This document shows positions 1 to 8,306 of a DNA stretch of 64,000 nt, in pieces. The stretch spans positions 434,001-498,000 of the forward strand of contig CAVORW010000004.1 in the NCBI GenBank assembly GCA_963698715.1, given 5' to 3'. The position numbers were made by a program, and so were the translations under genes. The stretch comes from CAWHJB01 sp963698715. Lineage in GTDB: Bacteria > Chloroflexota > Anaerolineae > Anaerolineales > UBA4823. The notes under the pieces were generated by a model, which saw only the letters and a list, made by a program, of their open reading frames with translations, was not told where the DNA came from and made no database searches. Each line of letters begins with the position of its first letter. The first letter of the stretch is position 1.

Positions 1-1
1 A

Positions 2-334
2 GAACGGTTGGAAGCCTCTAAACAAATCGTACTGGACCTGATTGAAGCCTGGGAAAATAACCAATACATCGTCAATACTTTCAAAGGCGAAGTGTTTTGT
101 TCAGGCTCTGGCATTTGGATTGATTACCGGATTAACCCAGACGGCCACCGGCGGCTGTTCGAAATTATGGAGCGCTGCGACGGCGAGCACACTGTTGCAG
201 ATATTGCTGCCGAATTGGATATTTCTTTTCAAGCGGTATGGGAAGTGGTTCAGCTGTTAAAATCTAAGGAGCTGGTTTGGTTGAGCCGCACGCCTCATTC
301 AACAGATCCTCATCCGCATAGCGCTCATGGATAA
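2..334 (+). CDS. C-terminal fragment of a protein ending in a PqqD-like/winged-helix domain (5' truncated by window edge)
   Basis: The reading frame is open to the left edge, so the true start lies outside the window; a TTG at 8 is only the first in-frame start-like codon. The visible 110 residues contain a stretch with NTFKGEVF and GIWIDYR, followed by a winged-helix-like segment (CDGEHTVADIAAELDIS, then LLKSKELV). This 'DGxHTvxdIAxxLdis' pattern is typical of PqqD-like or wHTH tails. The overall look resembles the C-terminus of DUF4910-type M28-like aminopeptidase proteins found in glycan clusters, but that assignment is from memory and unverified. The last 8 bases overlap the next gene, suggesting coupling. 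Confidence 0.45.
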   Translation, partial: ERLEASKQIVLDLIEAWENNQYIVNTFKGEVFCSGSGIWIDYRINPDGHRRLFEIMERCDGEHTVADIAAELDISFQAVWEVVQLLKSKELVWLSRTPHSTDPHPHSAHG

Positions 335-2609
335 CCGAGCCAGCCTGCAAAACTATATGAAGACGTTCACCTGGATTGTGATCTTTCTTGCGATACTGAC
401 TGCCTGCCAGGCCTCCTCTACGCCCGCGCCAGTCCCATCGCCAACTACCCTCCCCGCGAGCAGCCCATCACCGGCAGCTTCGGCTACCCCAAGCCCAACT
501 TCTACGCCGTCTCCGCCAGATCCACGCGACCAAGCGACGGCCTTTCTAGACAAATGGCAAGCCGATGACTACGAAGGCATGTACACGCAGCTCTCCTCTG
601 CCAGCCGTGATGGTATTGCTCAGGAAGATTTTATTAACCATTTCCGGGGGATTGCGATCGAAGCTGCATTAAAGACTATAAATTATGAAATCCTTTCGGT
701 TGAGACGGGCGCCAATGAAGCAGCAGTTCGTTACAAAGTAACCCTGCAGTCCAATCTGGTCCCGGATGTCCAGGACGAAACCGGAATGAAGCTGGTGATG
801 GAAGATGGGCAGTGGCGAATTGTGTGGGAAGATACAATCGTCATGTCCTATCTGAGCGGCTCAAACTACCTGAGTATGAACCGGGACGGTGAATATACTC
901 CCCCCCGAGGTCAAATTTTCGATCGCAACGGAAAGCTGCTGGTTGGTGAAGATGATGTTTATGCGGTTGGCCTGAATTTCCTGGCTTACGATCCCGGGTT
1001 CTCCGAATCGATCATCAATACCTTGTCCCGCATGAGTGGAACGCCGGCCGAGGTGGTGCAGGCCCGCATCGAAGAGGCAGTTGCCAACGCCCGCCCTTAC
1101 CTGGCCTTTGGTGAATACAATGCCCAAAAAGCTCTGCCCTGGTTGGGAGCATTAGACAGCTTGCCAATGGTTGATTGGAACACGTATCGCTCGCGCTATT
1201 ATTACGGTTCGCCGTTTTTTGGATCGGCCCCGCATGCGATTGGCTACGTTGGTCAAATCAACGCCGAACAGCTGGATGCTTACCGACGATTGGGCTACCG
1301 CAAAGATGAGATGATCGGTCAGGTTGGGCTGGAACAATGGGCAGAGAACGAGTTGATTGGGAAACGCGGTGGAGTACTGACCGTTCGGGATGGAAATTAT
1401 CAGGTGATCCAGACCCTGGCAGAGGCTACTGCAGTCCCGTCCCAGAATATAACCACCACCCTTGAGATGGATTTCCAGATCGGTGTCGAGCGGGCGTTTT
1501 ATGGACTGACCGGCGCAGCGGTCGTCATCGAACGCGATACGGGCCGGGTCTTGGCAGTGGCGTCCTCTCCCACCTTTGACCCAAATGCCTTTAACCCAAA
1601 CAACTTAAATTCATTTACTGAGCTGTCTGACCTGAACAGCCCGCTCCGCCCGCTCTACAACCGGGCCACCCAGGGTATCTATCCACTCGGTTCTGTTTTC
1701 AAGATCATCACCATGGCTGCTGCTTTGGAGAGCGGGTTATTTACTGCCAGTTCTACTTACGAATGTGGCTACGCCTTCACCGATGTGCCCGGTATCCGCC
1801 TGTACGATTGGACCTGGGAACACTTTCAGGAGGACAATGAAACCCAGCCCAGCGGGCAGCTGACTCTACCCCAGGGGTTGATTCGATCCTGCAACCCATT
1901 CTTTTATCACATTGGACAGGTGCTGTACGATGCCGGAATGACCACTGCGATATCTGATATGGCCCGCGCATTTGGTCTCGGCAGCCCAACCAGTATTCAG
2001 GGAATTACCGAGCTTCCCGGGAACGTCCCCGATCCAGACGTCTTGGAAGAAGCGCTGTATCTGGCAACCGGCCAATCTGAATTACAGGTCACCCCCCTAC
2101 AGGTCGCTAGTTTCATTGCAGCAGTGGGCAATGGCGGCAGCCTGTATATACCCCAGATCATTGAAAGGATCGCCCCACCCAGCGGCGAACCAAGCCTGGT
2201 CTTCGAGCCTCAAGTCCGCGCTAAGCTGCCGGTCAAACCTGAAAACCTGGCGCTGATTCAACAAGCGATGGGCGATGTGGTTTCCAGCACGAAACCGGTC
2301 GGTACTGCCTACTATGTCTTCCGTGGATTCCAGGTGCCGGTTTTCGGCAAAACTGGCACTGCTCAGACCGGAGTCATCCCGCATGCCTGGTTTGCCGCTT
2401 ATTCGAATGCCAATTACCCCAACCGGCCGGATATTGCCATTGCAGTAATTGTGGAAAACGGTGGGGAAGGCTCTGAATGGGCAGCCCCAATCACTCGCCG
2501 GATACTTGAGCTGTACTTCCTGGGTTATCCTGCCAAACTATACCCTTGGGAAGCGACTTATAACGTCTGGGAAACTCCCGAACCACCTGGAGAAGAAGCC
2601 GAGCCTTAA
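327..2609 (+). CDS. Lipoprotein-like class B penicillin-binding protein (peptidoglycan transpeptidase) with NTF2-like N-terminal domain
   Basis: A DD-transpeptidase that cross-links peptidoglycan outside the membrane. The three penicillin-binding motifs are visible: S456-V-F-K459 (acyl-serine and lysine), S521-C-N523 and K675-T-G-T678. The N-terminus has a hydrophobic segment ending in a lipobox-like LTAC, then a Ser/Thr/Pro linker. A MecA_N/NTF2-like domain follows (about residues 65-170, from DPRDQATAFLDKW), then a PBP dimerisation region (PPRGQIFDRNG onward). At 760 aa it fits MecA/PBP2-like class B enzymes; no glycosyltransferase-51 domain is seen. Translation may start at 327 (overlapping the previous gene) or at ATG 357, which would give a classic MKTFTW signal peptide. 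The next gene's ATG directly abuts its stop. Confidence 0.88.
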   Translation: MDNRASLQNYMKTFTWIVIFLAILTACQASSTPAPVPSPTTLPASSPSPAASATPSPTSTPSPPDPRDQATAFLDKWQADDYEGMYTQLSSASRDGIAQEDFINHFRGIAIEAALKTINYEILSVETGANEAAVRYKVTLQSNLVPDVQDETGMKLVMEDGQWRIVWEDTIVMSYLSGSNYLSMNRDGEYTPPRGQIFDRNGKLLVGEDDVYAVGLNFLAYDPGFSESIINTLSRMSGTPAEVVQARIEEAVANARPYLAFGEYNAQKALPWLGALDSLPMVDWNTYRSRYYYGSPFFGSAPHAIGYVGQINAEQLDAYRRLGYRKDEMIGQVGLEQWAENELIGKRGGVLTVRDGNYQVIQTLAEATAVPSQNITTTLEMDFQIGVERAFYGLTGAAVVIERDTGRVLAVASSPTFDPNAFNPNNLNSFTELSDLNSPLRPLYNRATQGIYPLGSVFKIITMAAALESGLFTASSTYECGYAFTDVPGIRLYDWTWEHFQEDNETQPSGQLTLPQGLIRSCNPFFYHIGQVLYDAGMTTAISDMARAFGLGSPTSIQGITELPGNVPDPDVLEEALYLATGQSELQVTPLQVASFIAAVGNGGSLYIPQIIERIAPPSGEPSLVFEPQVRAKLPVKPENLALIQQAMGDVVSSTKPVGTAYYVFRGFQVPVFGKTGTAQTGVIPHAWFAAYSNANYPNRPDIAIAVIVENGGEGSEWAAPITRRILELYFLGYPAKLYPWEATYNVWETPEPPGEEAEP

Positions 2610-3473
2610 ATGAGAGCAAACTACGAATTGAAACATTGGCTCAAACAGGGCCGCTGGCAAGTTCGCCGGGCTGCGGCAGCTGTGCGATATGGCCCAAGCC
2701 GCCTTGCCAGCATGCCGGCAGTGCTTGGAAATGCGATGCCCAAATCCGGCTCGCACCTTATCATTCAGGTTCTGCAGGGGTTGACCCGCCTTGGCCCGTT
2801 TGTTAATCCGGGTTTCCCACCAGTCAATCGGGGAGAAGACAACCATAAACTCACGGAACCGGAAATATTGGCAAATATCCAGCGAATGCGGCCTGGGGAC
2901 ATTGCCTATGGCTATATCAGCGCCAAAGAACCTTTTCTCTCGGCCTTGAAAGAGACTGGACGAGCTACAGTTTTTGTCTATCGCGACCCGCGCGATATGA
3001 TCATCTCACATATTTTTTATGCAACCCAGATGCATCCGGGGCACTGGATGCATCGCTATTACACAGAAGAGCTTCACACCATGGAAGAGCGCATTAACGC
3101 CGCAATCCAGGGTGTGGATGAGCCAGGTTCCGAATTAACCCCGGTACGTACCCGCTATGATGGTTACATGAACTGGCTGAACCAGCCCGAAGTGCTTAGT
3201 ATGCGCTTTGAAAGTCTGATCGAAGAGCGTGAAACCGCCATGGGCCAGATATTAGATTATTTGGCCAGCTTTGGATTTAGCCCCCAGGTTACTCGCCAGC
3301 AAGCCGTAAATACGCTTCTTGAGGCGATTGCGCCTCGCAAGTCGGGCACTTTTCGCAAAGGCAAGCCGGGGAACTGGCGAGATCATTTTACCCCACGGAA
3401 CAAAGACCAGTTCAAAGACGCAACAGGCGACTTGCTTATCCAGCTCGGATATGAAACGGATCTGAGCTGGTAA
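2610..3473 (+). CDS. PAPS-dependent sulfotransferase-family protein (tandem copy 1)
   Basis: Probably transfers sulfate from PAPS to a hydroxyl of a glycan. The 5'-phosphosulfate-binding loop is PKSGSH at residues 44-49, following NAM, and the 3'-phosphate-binding motif YRDPRDMIISH begins near residue 124. At 287 aa it fits the Sulfotransfer_1/3 size range. The ATG begins on the base after the PBP stop codon and the next gene starts one base after its own stop, so it is surely co-transcribed. It is clearly paralogous to the next gene: shared PKSG(S/T)H, VLQG(L/F)T, RDPRD, a His-rich GHWMH-type segment and a C-terminal LIQLGYE-like end. The acceptor is unknown; the neighbours suggest the surface polysaccharide. 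Confidence 0.82.
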   Translation: MRANYELKHWLKQGRWQVRRAAAAVRYGPSRLASMPAVLGNAMPKSGSHLIIQVLQGLTRLGPFVNPGFPPVNRGEDNHKLTEPEILANIQRMRPGDIAYGYISAKEPFLSALKETGRATVFVYRDPRDMIISHIFYATQMHPGHWMHRYYTEELHTMEERINAAIQGVDEPGSELTPVRTRYDGYMNWLNQPEVLSMRFESLIEERETAMGQILDYLASFGFSPQVTRQQAVNTLLEAIAPRKSGTFRKGKPGNWRDHFTPRNKDQFKDATGDLLIQLGYETDLSW

Positions 3474-3474
3474 T

Positions 3475-4362
3475 ATGAATGGTTCTTTAGCCACTGCCCT
3501 GAACAGTTCCTTACGATTCCAGGCCAGGCTGCTTCGCCGCTCGCTGCGACGGCTGACCCAAATGCTGCGCTACCGGCGTTTCAATCTGTCAGATGTACCG
3601 GTCCTATTTGCCAATTCTTTCCCCAAGAGCGGAACCCATTTGCTGACCCAGGTCTTACAGGGCTTCACCCAGATTGGTCCGGCGGTAGATAGCGGTTTGC
3701 CAGCGATTGTCACCTATGAAGGGGATACCGGACGCCCAAGGCCTGGAGCAGAAATTGCCCAGGATCTGAGCCGTTTGAAATCCGCAGATATTGCGTATGG
3801 GCATGTCCACGCCTTACCAGAAACTATTGCGATTTTATGCCAGCCTGGCGTCGCCCCATATTTTATCCTGCGTGACCCGAGGGATGTAGCAGTCTCGCAT
3901 GTGCATTATGTTACTGGAATGCAGACTGGGCACGTTCATCACGATTATTACAAAAACGAGCTGCCAGATTTTGATTCCAGATTGCGCGTCAGCATCCTGG
4001 GACGTCCAGACTCAGATATCCCCTTTTCCGATATCCGAGGTCGTTTTGAGCCTTATCTGGGCTGGCTGGAATACTCCCAGGTTCTGCTCTTGCGTTTCGA
4101 AGATTTTATTCTCCAACGAGAGCAAGCAGTCGGACAAGTCCTGGATCATGCTACCCGGCATGGATTTCCACTCCAACCCAAGCGCTCACAAGCAATTGAG
4201 CTCCTCACGGCCAGCATAGATCCGCAACGATCGCCAACATTTCGAAGTGGAAAGATAGGAGGTTGGCAGGCCAGTTTTTCCCCAGCCAATAAAGATCTGT
4301 TCAAACAAGTGTGCGGCGATCTATTAATCCGGCTGGGGTATGAAATTAACCATGACTGGTGA
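3475..4362 (+). CDS. PAPS-dependent sulfotransferase-family protein (tandem copy 2)
   Basis: Second member of a tandem duplication with the preceding gene (295 aa). The PAPS-binding loop is NSFPKSGTH (PKSGTH at residues 50-55). The 3'-phosphate motif LRDPRDVAVSH is near residue 133, followed by a GMQTGHVHHDYY segment matching the GHWMHRYY of copy 1. Both end in LLI(Q/R)LGYE(T/I). The gene overlaps the following glycosyltransferase by 23 bp if that starts at 4340. Divergence between the copies is substantial, so the duplication is not recent and the two may sulfate different positions (inference). Confidence 0.82.
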   Translation: MNGSLATALNSSLRFQARLLRRSLRRLTQMLRYRRFNLSDVPVLFANSFPKSGTHLLTQVLQGFTQIGPAVDSGLPAIVTYEGDTGRPRPGAEIAQDLSRLKSADIAYGHVHALPETIAILCQPGVAPYFILRDPRDVAVSHVHYVTGMQTGHVHHDYYKNELPDFDSRLRVSILGRPDSDIPFSDIRGRFEPYLGWLEYSQVLLLRFEDFILQREQAVGQVLDHATRHGFPLQPKRSQAIELLTASIDPQRSPTFRSGKIGGWQASFSPANKDLFKQVCGDLLIRLGYEINHDW

Positions 4363-5353
4363 ACCCCAGCAGACTCCGCATAACCAGCATGTTCTCCAAT
4401 GCTCGATCGTCATCAGAGCATACAATGAAGAACAGCACATTGGACGCTTGCTGGCGGGTATATCTCAGCAGAATTTGCCTGGCCTGGAAGTAATTCTGGT
4501 CGATTCCGGTTCAGAAGATGCCACAGCCGCCATCGCGACCGAGTTCAATGCCTCTTTCCCGGTCAAGATTATAAATATCAAACCTGAAGAATTTACTTTC
4601 GGACGCTCCTTAAACCTGGGTATCCGGGAAGCCAGCAGCGAATTAATTGTCATAGCCAGCGCCCATGTTTACCCGATATACCCTGATTGGCTTGAACGGC
4701 TTTTGACCCCGTTTTCTGACCGGCAAGTTGGATTGACCTATGGCAGGCAGCGCGGCAACAGCCATACAAAATTTTCCGAAAAACAGATATTCGCCAGGTG
4801 GTTCCCGGAACACTCGCAATCACGCCAGTCTGTACCCTTTTGCAACAATGCGAACGCTGCCATCCGGCGCAGTCTCTGGGAACAGCGCCCGTATGATGAG
4901 ACCCTCAGCGGTCTTGAAGATCTGGATTGGGCTCGCTGGGTCTTGCACCAGGGATATGCCATCAGCTATGTGGCTGAAGCAGAAATCGTCCATGTCCATA
5001 CTGAGACCCCTCGCGGAGTGTATAACCGCTACCGGCGAGAGGCCATGGCGTTTAAACATATCTATCAGCAGGAAACCTTCCGTTTTTTCGATTTTCTGCG
5101 CCTGACAGCCAGCAATATTCTCAGCGATGTGTGGCATGCAGCCCGTCAGGGCGTACTTTGGGGTCATTTCAACAGCATTATCTGGTTCCGCAGCATGCAG
5201 TTTTGGGGCACCTACCAGGGTTACCGTCAGACCGGCCCCTTGACCTGGAAATTACGTCAGACGTTTTATTACCCAAACGACTTAAATCCACGCGCTATAA
5301 ACCAAACCAGAAAGATTGAGCCTATCCAGTATAATGACATGGAGAGTAAATGA
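4340..5353 (+). CDS. Family 2 glycosyltransferase (rhamnosyltransferase-like)
   Basis: An inverting GT-A glycosyltransferase of 337 aa. The N-terminal nucleotide-binding strand is CSIVIRAYNEEQHIGRLL. It is followed by VILVDSGSEDATAAIA and FTFGRSLNLGIREASSELIVIASAHVYP, where the usual DxD position reads SAH. The later acidic motif LSGLEDLDWARW carries the probable catalytic base. NIKPEEFTFGRSLN is typical of the WsaF/RfbN-like rhamnosyltransferase branch of GT2, but donor specificity cannot be read from sequence. Start at ATG 4340 overlaps the upstream sulfotransferase; ATG 4352 is an alternative. Its stop overlaps the next ATG (ATGA). Confidence 0.85.
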   Translation: MKLTMTGEPQQTPHNQHVLQCSIVIRAYNEEQHIGRLLAGISQQNLPGLEVILVDSGSEDATAAIATEFNASFPVKIINIKPEEFTFGRSLNLGIREASSELIVIASAHVYPIYPDWLERLLTPFSDRQVGLTYGRQRGNSHTKFSEKQIFARWFPEHSQSRQSVPFCNNANAAIRRSLWEQRPYDETLSGLEDLDWARWVLHQGYAISYVAEAEIVHVHTETPRGVYNRYRREAMAFKHIYQQETFRFFDFLRLTASNILSDVWHAARQGVLWGHFNSIIWFRSMQFWGTYQGYRQTGPLTWKLRQTFYYPNDLNPRAINQTRKIEPIQYNDMESK

Positions 5354-6051
5354 CCGAAGCTCAAATCCACAAGCCCAAAATCGCAGCCCTGGTCCCGATG
5401 CGCAATCATTCACAGCGGGTTCCAGGAAAGAACTACCGTCTTCTGGCAGGACGTCCGCTTTACCAACATATCATCACGACCTTGCTGGCCTGCCATGAGA
5501 TTGATGAGGTTGTGGTGGATACCGATAGCCGTGAAATTTCTGATGGACTGCAAGATAACTTTCCATCCGTAACCGTACTTGAGCGTCCCGCCCATTTAAG
5601 AGCCGATGATATCCCGATGAACGAGATCCTGGCTTATGACACAGGCCAGATTGAAGCAGATTTTTTTCTGCAAACTCATAGTACAAATCCATTGCTGCGG
5701 GTGGTTACACTTTCACTCGCTATAAAACAATTCCTGGCAGGCTACCCGGCTTACGATTCCCTCTTCTCTGTGACACGAATTCAAACTCGCCTGTGGGACC
5801 AGCTTGGACGGGCAATCAATCATAATCCTGCCATCCTGCTGCAAACTCAGGATCTTCCGCCAGTATTTGAAGAGAATTCTTGCCTGTATATATTTACCCG
5901 AGAAAATCTGCTGGCCCGGCGAAACCGACTTGGCGAGCGCCCTATGATGTACGAGATCGATTCTGCCGAAGCCTGGGATATCGACAACGAACTCGATTTT
6001 CTAATTACCGATTACCTGCTTACAAACATAACCAATGACCAGGGTAATTGA
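5350..6051 (+). CDS. Acylneuraminate cytidylyltransferase-like nucleotidyltransferase (CMP-sugar synthetase family)
   Basis: Likely activates an acidic sugar (nonulosonate or Kdo-like) with CTP. The family signature is present as ALVPMRNHSQRVPGKNYR, the counterpart of the usual ARGGSKGIPGKN. It is followed by LAGRPLYQHII, EVVVDTDS, FLQTHSTNPLL and a C-terminal AWDIDNELDF. At 233 aa it is the normal size. It starts in a 4-bp ATGA overlap with the GT2. Eight bases after its stop a 314-bp repeat begins, which probably interrupts the original operon. The signature loop is Arg/His-rich rather than Gly/Gly/Ser, so the exact sugar is uncertain. Confidence 0.78.
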   Translation: MTEAQIHKPKIAALVPMRNHSQRVPGKNYRLLAGRPLYQHIITTLLACHEIDEVVVDTDSREISDGLQDNFPSVTVLERPAHLRADDIPMNEILAYDTGQIEADFFLQTHSTNPLLRVVTLSLAIKQFLAGYPAYDSLFSVTRIQTRLWDQLGRAINHNPAILLQTQDLPPVFEENSCLYIFTRENLLARRNRLGERPMMYEIDSAEAWDIDNELDFLITDYLLTNITNDQGN

Positions 6052-6059
6052 GATATTCT

Positions 6060-6373
6060 GTCAACTACCACCCGCTAAAGCGAGTGGCTTGTCACTGGAG
6101 TAGTGGAGTGCCCTAAGTACTATACCGTTTCTCAACTCCGAGACATTCGCCGTTCTTCCGGGTTATGCGCTGTTGTACCCGGCGGCGTTTCGGCTGGTTG
6201 ACTTCTCTTACGAGAGAGAGCGGGGTCGGCCCGCAGCAGCCCTGCTTGCAGGAATTTCTCGTACTTCCCGCAAACAACAGCGCAGTTTGTTGGAACAATT
6301 GTACTATAGAAAGGAGATGTCGGCTTCCTCCACCCGCTAAAGCGAGTGGTTTCCGCCGACAAGAATGATGAAT
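6060..6373. repeat. 314-bp dispersed repeat, copy 1 (IS200/IS605-like ends, no transposase)
   Basis: Matches 52339-52652 over its whole length without gaps and with only three substitutions. A 20-base imperfect hairpin of form CCAC-CCGCT-AA-AGCGA-GTGG lies at 6068-6087 and again in the same orientation at 6330-6349, each close to an end. Such subterminal hairpins, with no target duplication or inverted terminal repeats, are how IS200/IS605-type single-strand elements look, so this may be a non-autonomous (MITE/PATE-like) relative. Short reading frames inside are not convincing genes. It fills nearly all of the gap between the cytidylyltransferase and the dehydrogenase. Confidence 0.85.
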
Positions 6374-6417
6374 GAGAGCCTAAATTCGAGACTGCCAATC
6401 ATCACACGAGTTGATCT

Positions 6418-7359
6418 ATGCCAACAATTCTCCTGACTGCTCCCTATATGATTCCTTTTTTAGACCGCTTCCAGGCATTTTTTGAAGAACACGGCCTGGA
6501 ATTAATCGTCCCAGATGTCAATGAGCGCCTGAATGAAGAAGACCTGCTGGCTTACGCCGGCCAATTCGATGGCGCAATTTGTGGTGACGACCGCTATACT
6601 TCCAGAGTTTTGGAAGCCTGTGCACCTCGTTTAAAAATAATCTCAAAATGGGGCACCGGCATCGATTCAATCGATCAGCAGGTGGCTAAACGACTTAACA
6701 TCAAGATCGGGCGCACTCCCAATGCCTTCACCCTGCCAGTAGCCGACAGCGTTCTGGGCTATATGCTGGCCTTCGCTCGCCGCCAACCCTGGATGGATCG
6801 GGCGATGAAATCCGGCGAATGGGAGAAAATTCCAGGCCGATCACTGAGCGAATGCACGCTTGGGGTTGTCGGCGTGGGCAATTGCGGCAAAGCTGTCATC
6901 CGGCGAGCCAGGGCTTTTGGCATGCACCTGATCGGCAATGATATTATCGAAATTGCTCCGGATTTTATTCTGGAGAATCAGGTCGATATGACTTCCCTGG
7001 ATGAACTGCTGGAAAGCTCTGACTTTGTTAGCTTAAATGCCGATCTAAACCCAACTAGCTACCACCTGATGAATGCAATTACCCTGGCAATGATGAAAAC
7101 TGGTGCAATTCTGATCAACACCTCCCGCGGCCCGGTTGTGGATGAACCAGCTTTGATCCAGGCCCTGCAGACGGGTGTGATTGGCGGTGCAGCTTTGGAT
7201 GTATTCGAAAGCGAACCTCTGCCTGCGGATAGCCCTCTTCTCAAGATGGACCATGTTATGTTGGCGCCTCATAATTCCAACTCTAGTCCGGCAGCCTGGG
7301 AGAGGGTGCACTGGAATACCATTTCAAATTTACTGGAAGGGTTAGATATTCCCTTCTAA
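6418..7359 (+). CDS. D-isomer-specific 2-hydroxyacid dehydrogenase (phosphoglycerate dehydrogenase-like)
   Basis: NAD-dependent oxidoreductase acting on a 2-hydroxy/2-keto acid. The Rossmann nucleotide-binding motif is GVVGVGNCGKAVIRRARAFG. The catalytic Arg is in NTSRGPVVDE, the Glu in ALDVFESEPLP and the His in MLAPHNSNSSP. At 313 aa it is a short-form enzyme without the ACT domain of SerA. Lying between a CMP-sugar synthetase, an SDR and DUF115, it may act in making an unusual acidic sugar or acid substituent (inference) rather than serine. It begins 45 bases after the 314-bp repeat, so it may have lost its original operon connection. Confidence 0.85.
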   Translation: MPTILLTAPYMIPFLDRFQAFFEEHGLELIVPDVNERLNEEDLLAYAGQFDGAICGDDRYTSRVLEACAPRLKIISKWGTGIDSIDQQVAKRLNIKIGRTPNAFTLPVADSVLGYMLAFARRQPWMDRAMKSGEWEKIPGRSLSECTLGVVGVGNCGKAVIRRARAFGMHLIGNDIIEIAPDFILENQVDMTSLDELLESSDFVSLNADLNPTSYHLMNAITLAMMKTGAILINTSRGPVVDEPALIQALQTGVIGGAALDVFESEPLPADSPLLKMDHVMLAPHNSNSSPAAWERVHWNTISNLLEGLDIPF

Positions 7360-7535
7360 GCCAATCGCCAACTCTCAGCCCACGGGAGCTATGGATGAGA
7401 AATATGAGTGCATAGGCGATCCCCCAGCCCTAGGCAAATCTACCGGACATCTACTGACTCATTCGAGAAATAAACAATGGTTATTAGGAATTACTGGGGT
7501 GGTAACCCAGAGTTTCCCGGAGAACCAGAAACAAT

Positions 7536-8306
7536 ATGCTTGAAATGAATACACCCAGAACGGTTTTAATTACAGGGGCCGGCGGTGGAATTGGACGGGC
7601 CACTCTAGAATGGTTTTTACAAGCTGGTTGGCGCGCGATTGGCGTTGACCGAGCTCCTCTCCGGGCTCCATTTCCAGAAAATGCACTTTTTATCCAGGCC
7701 GATATCTCGCGACAGGATGATTTAGAAACCATCTTTGCAACCGCCAGACAGTTCACCCCTACCCTGGATGCCCTGGTAAACAATGCTGCAGTTCAAATCA
7801 CCAAACCCCTCTTAGAAACCAGCGTAGAAGAATGGGATCTGGTCATGGCGTCAAATTTGCGTTCAGTATTTCTGGGGAGCAAGTTGGCTTATCCTTTGCT
7901 GCAGGAAGCTGGCGGCGGGGCGATTGTCAATGTCTCGTCCGTCCATGCTGTCCAAACTTCTGCAAATATCGCCAGCTACGCGGCCAGTAAAGGTGGCTTG
8001 CTCGCCCTGACCCGCGCCATGGCAATCGAATTCGCTCCCGATAATATACGGGTCAATGCCATTCTACCTGGCGCGGTAGATACCCCTATGCTGCACGCCG
8101 GACTTGGGCGCGGCCATGTTGGGGCGGGCGATCTTCACCAACGTTTGGAGAACCTGGCCAGCAAAACTGTCAATGGTCGGGTTGGAAAACCGACTGAAAT
8201 TGCTTCTGCGATCTACTTCCTGGCAGACAACCAGCAATCATCGTTCATGACCGGGCAAGCCCTGATTGTGGATGGTGGAGCTACTGCCCGTCTCAGCACA
8301 GAGTGA
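7536..8306 (+). CDS. Short-chain dehydrogenase/reductase (SDR)
   Basis: Classical SDR of 256 aa, an NAD(P)-dependent ketone/alcohol oxidoreductase. The cofactor motif is TGAGGGIGRATLEWFLQAG and the NNAA motif is in LVNNAAVQ. The catalytic Ser is in IVNVSSVHAV, the YxxxK in SYAASKGG, and DGG in LIVDGGATAR. A GGAGA sequence lies about 15 bases upstream of ATG 7536; ATG 7545 is an alternative. The 176-bp gap before it carries nothing else recognisable. The stop overlaps the next gene (GTGA). Substrate unknown; the context suggests sugar modification. Confidence 0.88.
   Translation: MLEMNTPRTVLITGAGGGIGRATLEWFLQAGWRAIGVDRAPLRAPFPENALFIQADISRQDDLETIFATARQFTPTLDALVNNAAVQITKPLLETSVEEWDLVMASNLRSVFLGSKLAYPLLQEAGGGAIVNVSSVHAVQTSANIASYAASKGGLLALTRAMAIEFAPDNIRVNAILPGAVDTPMLHAGLGRGHVGAGDLHQRLENLASKTVNGRVGKPTEIASAIYFLADNQQSSFMTGQALIVDGGATARLSTE

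Noticed and set aside
6113..6298. Small minus-strand reading frame inside the 314-bp repeat (also at 52392-52577)
   Set aside because: It is preserved only because the whole repeat is nearly identical; no ribosome site, atypical composition, and hairpins at both ends explain the unit better than coding.
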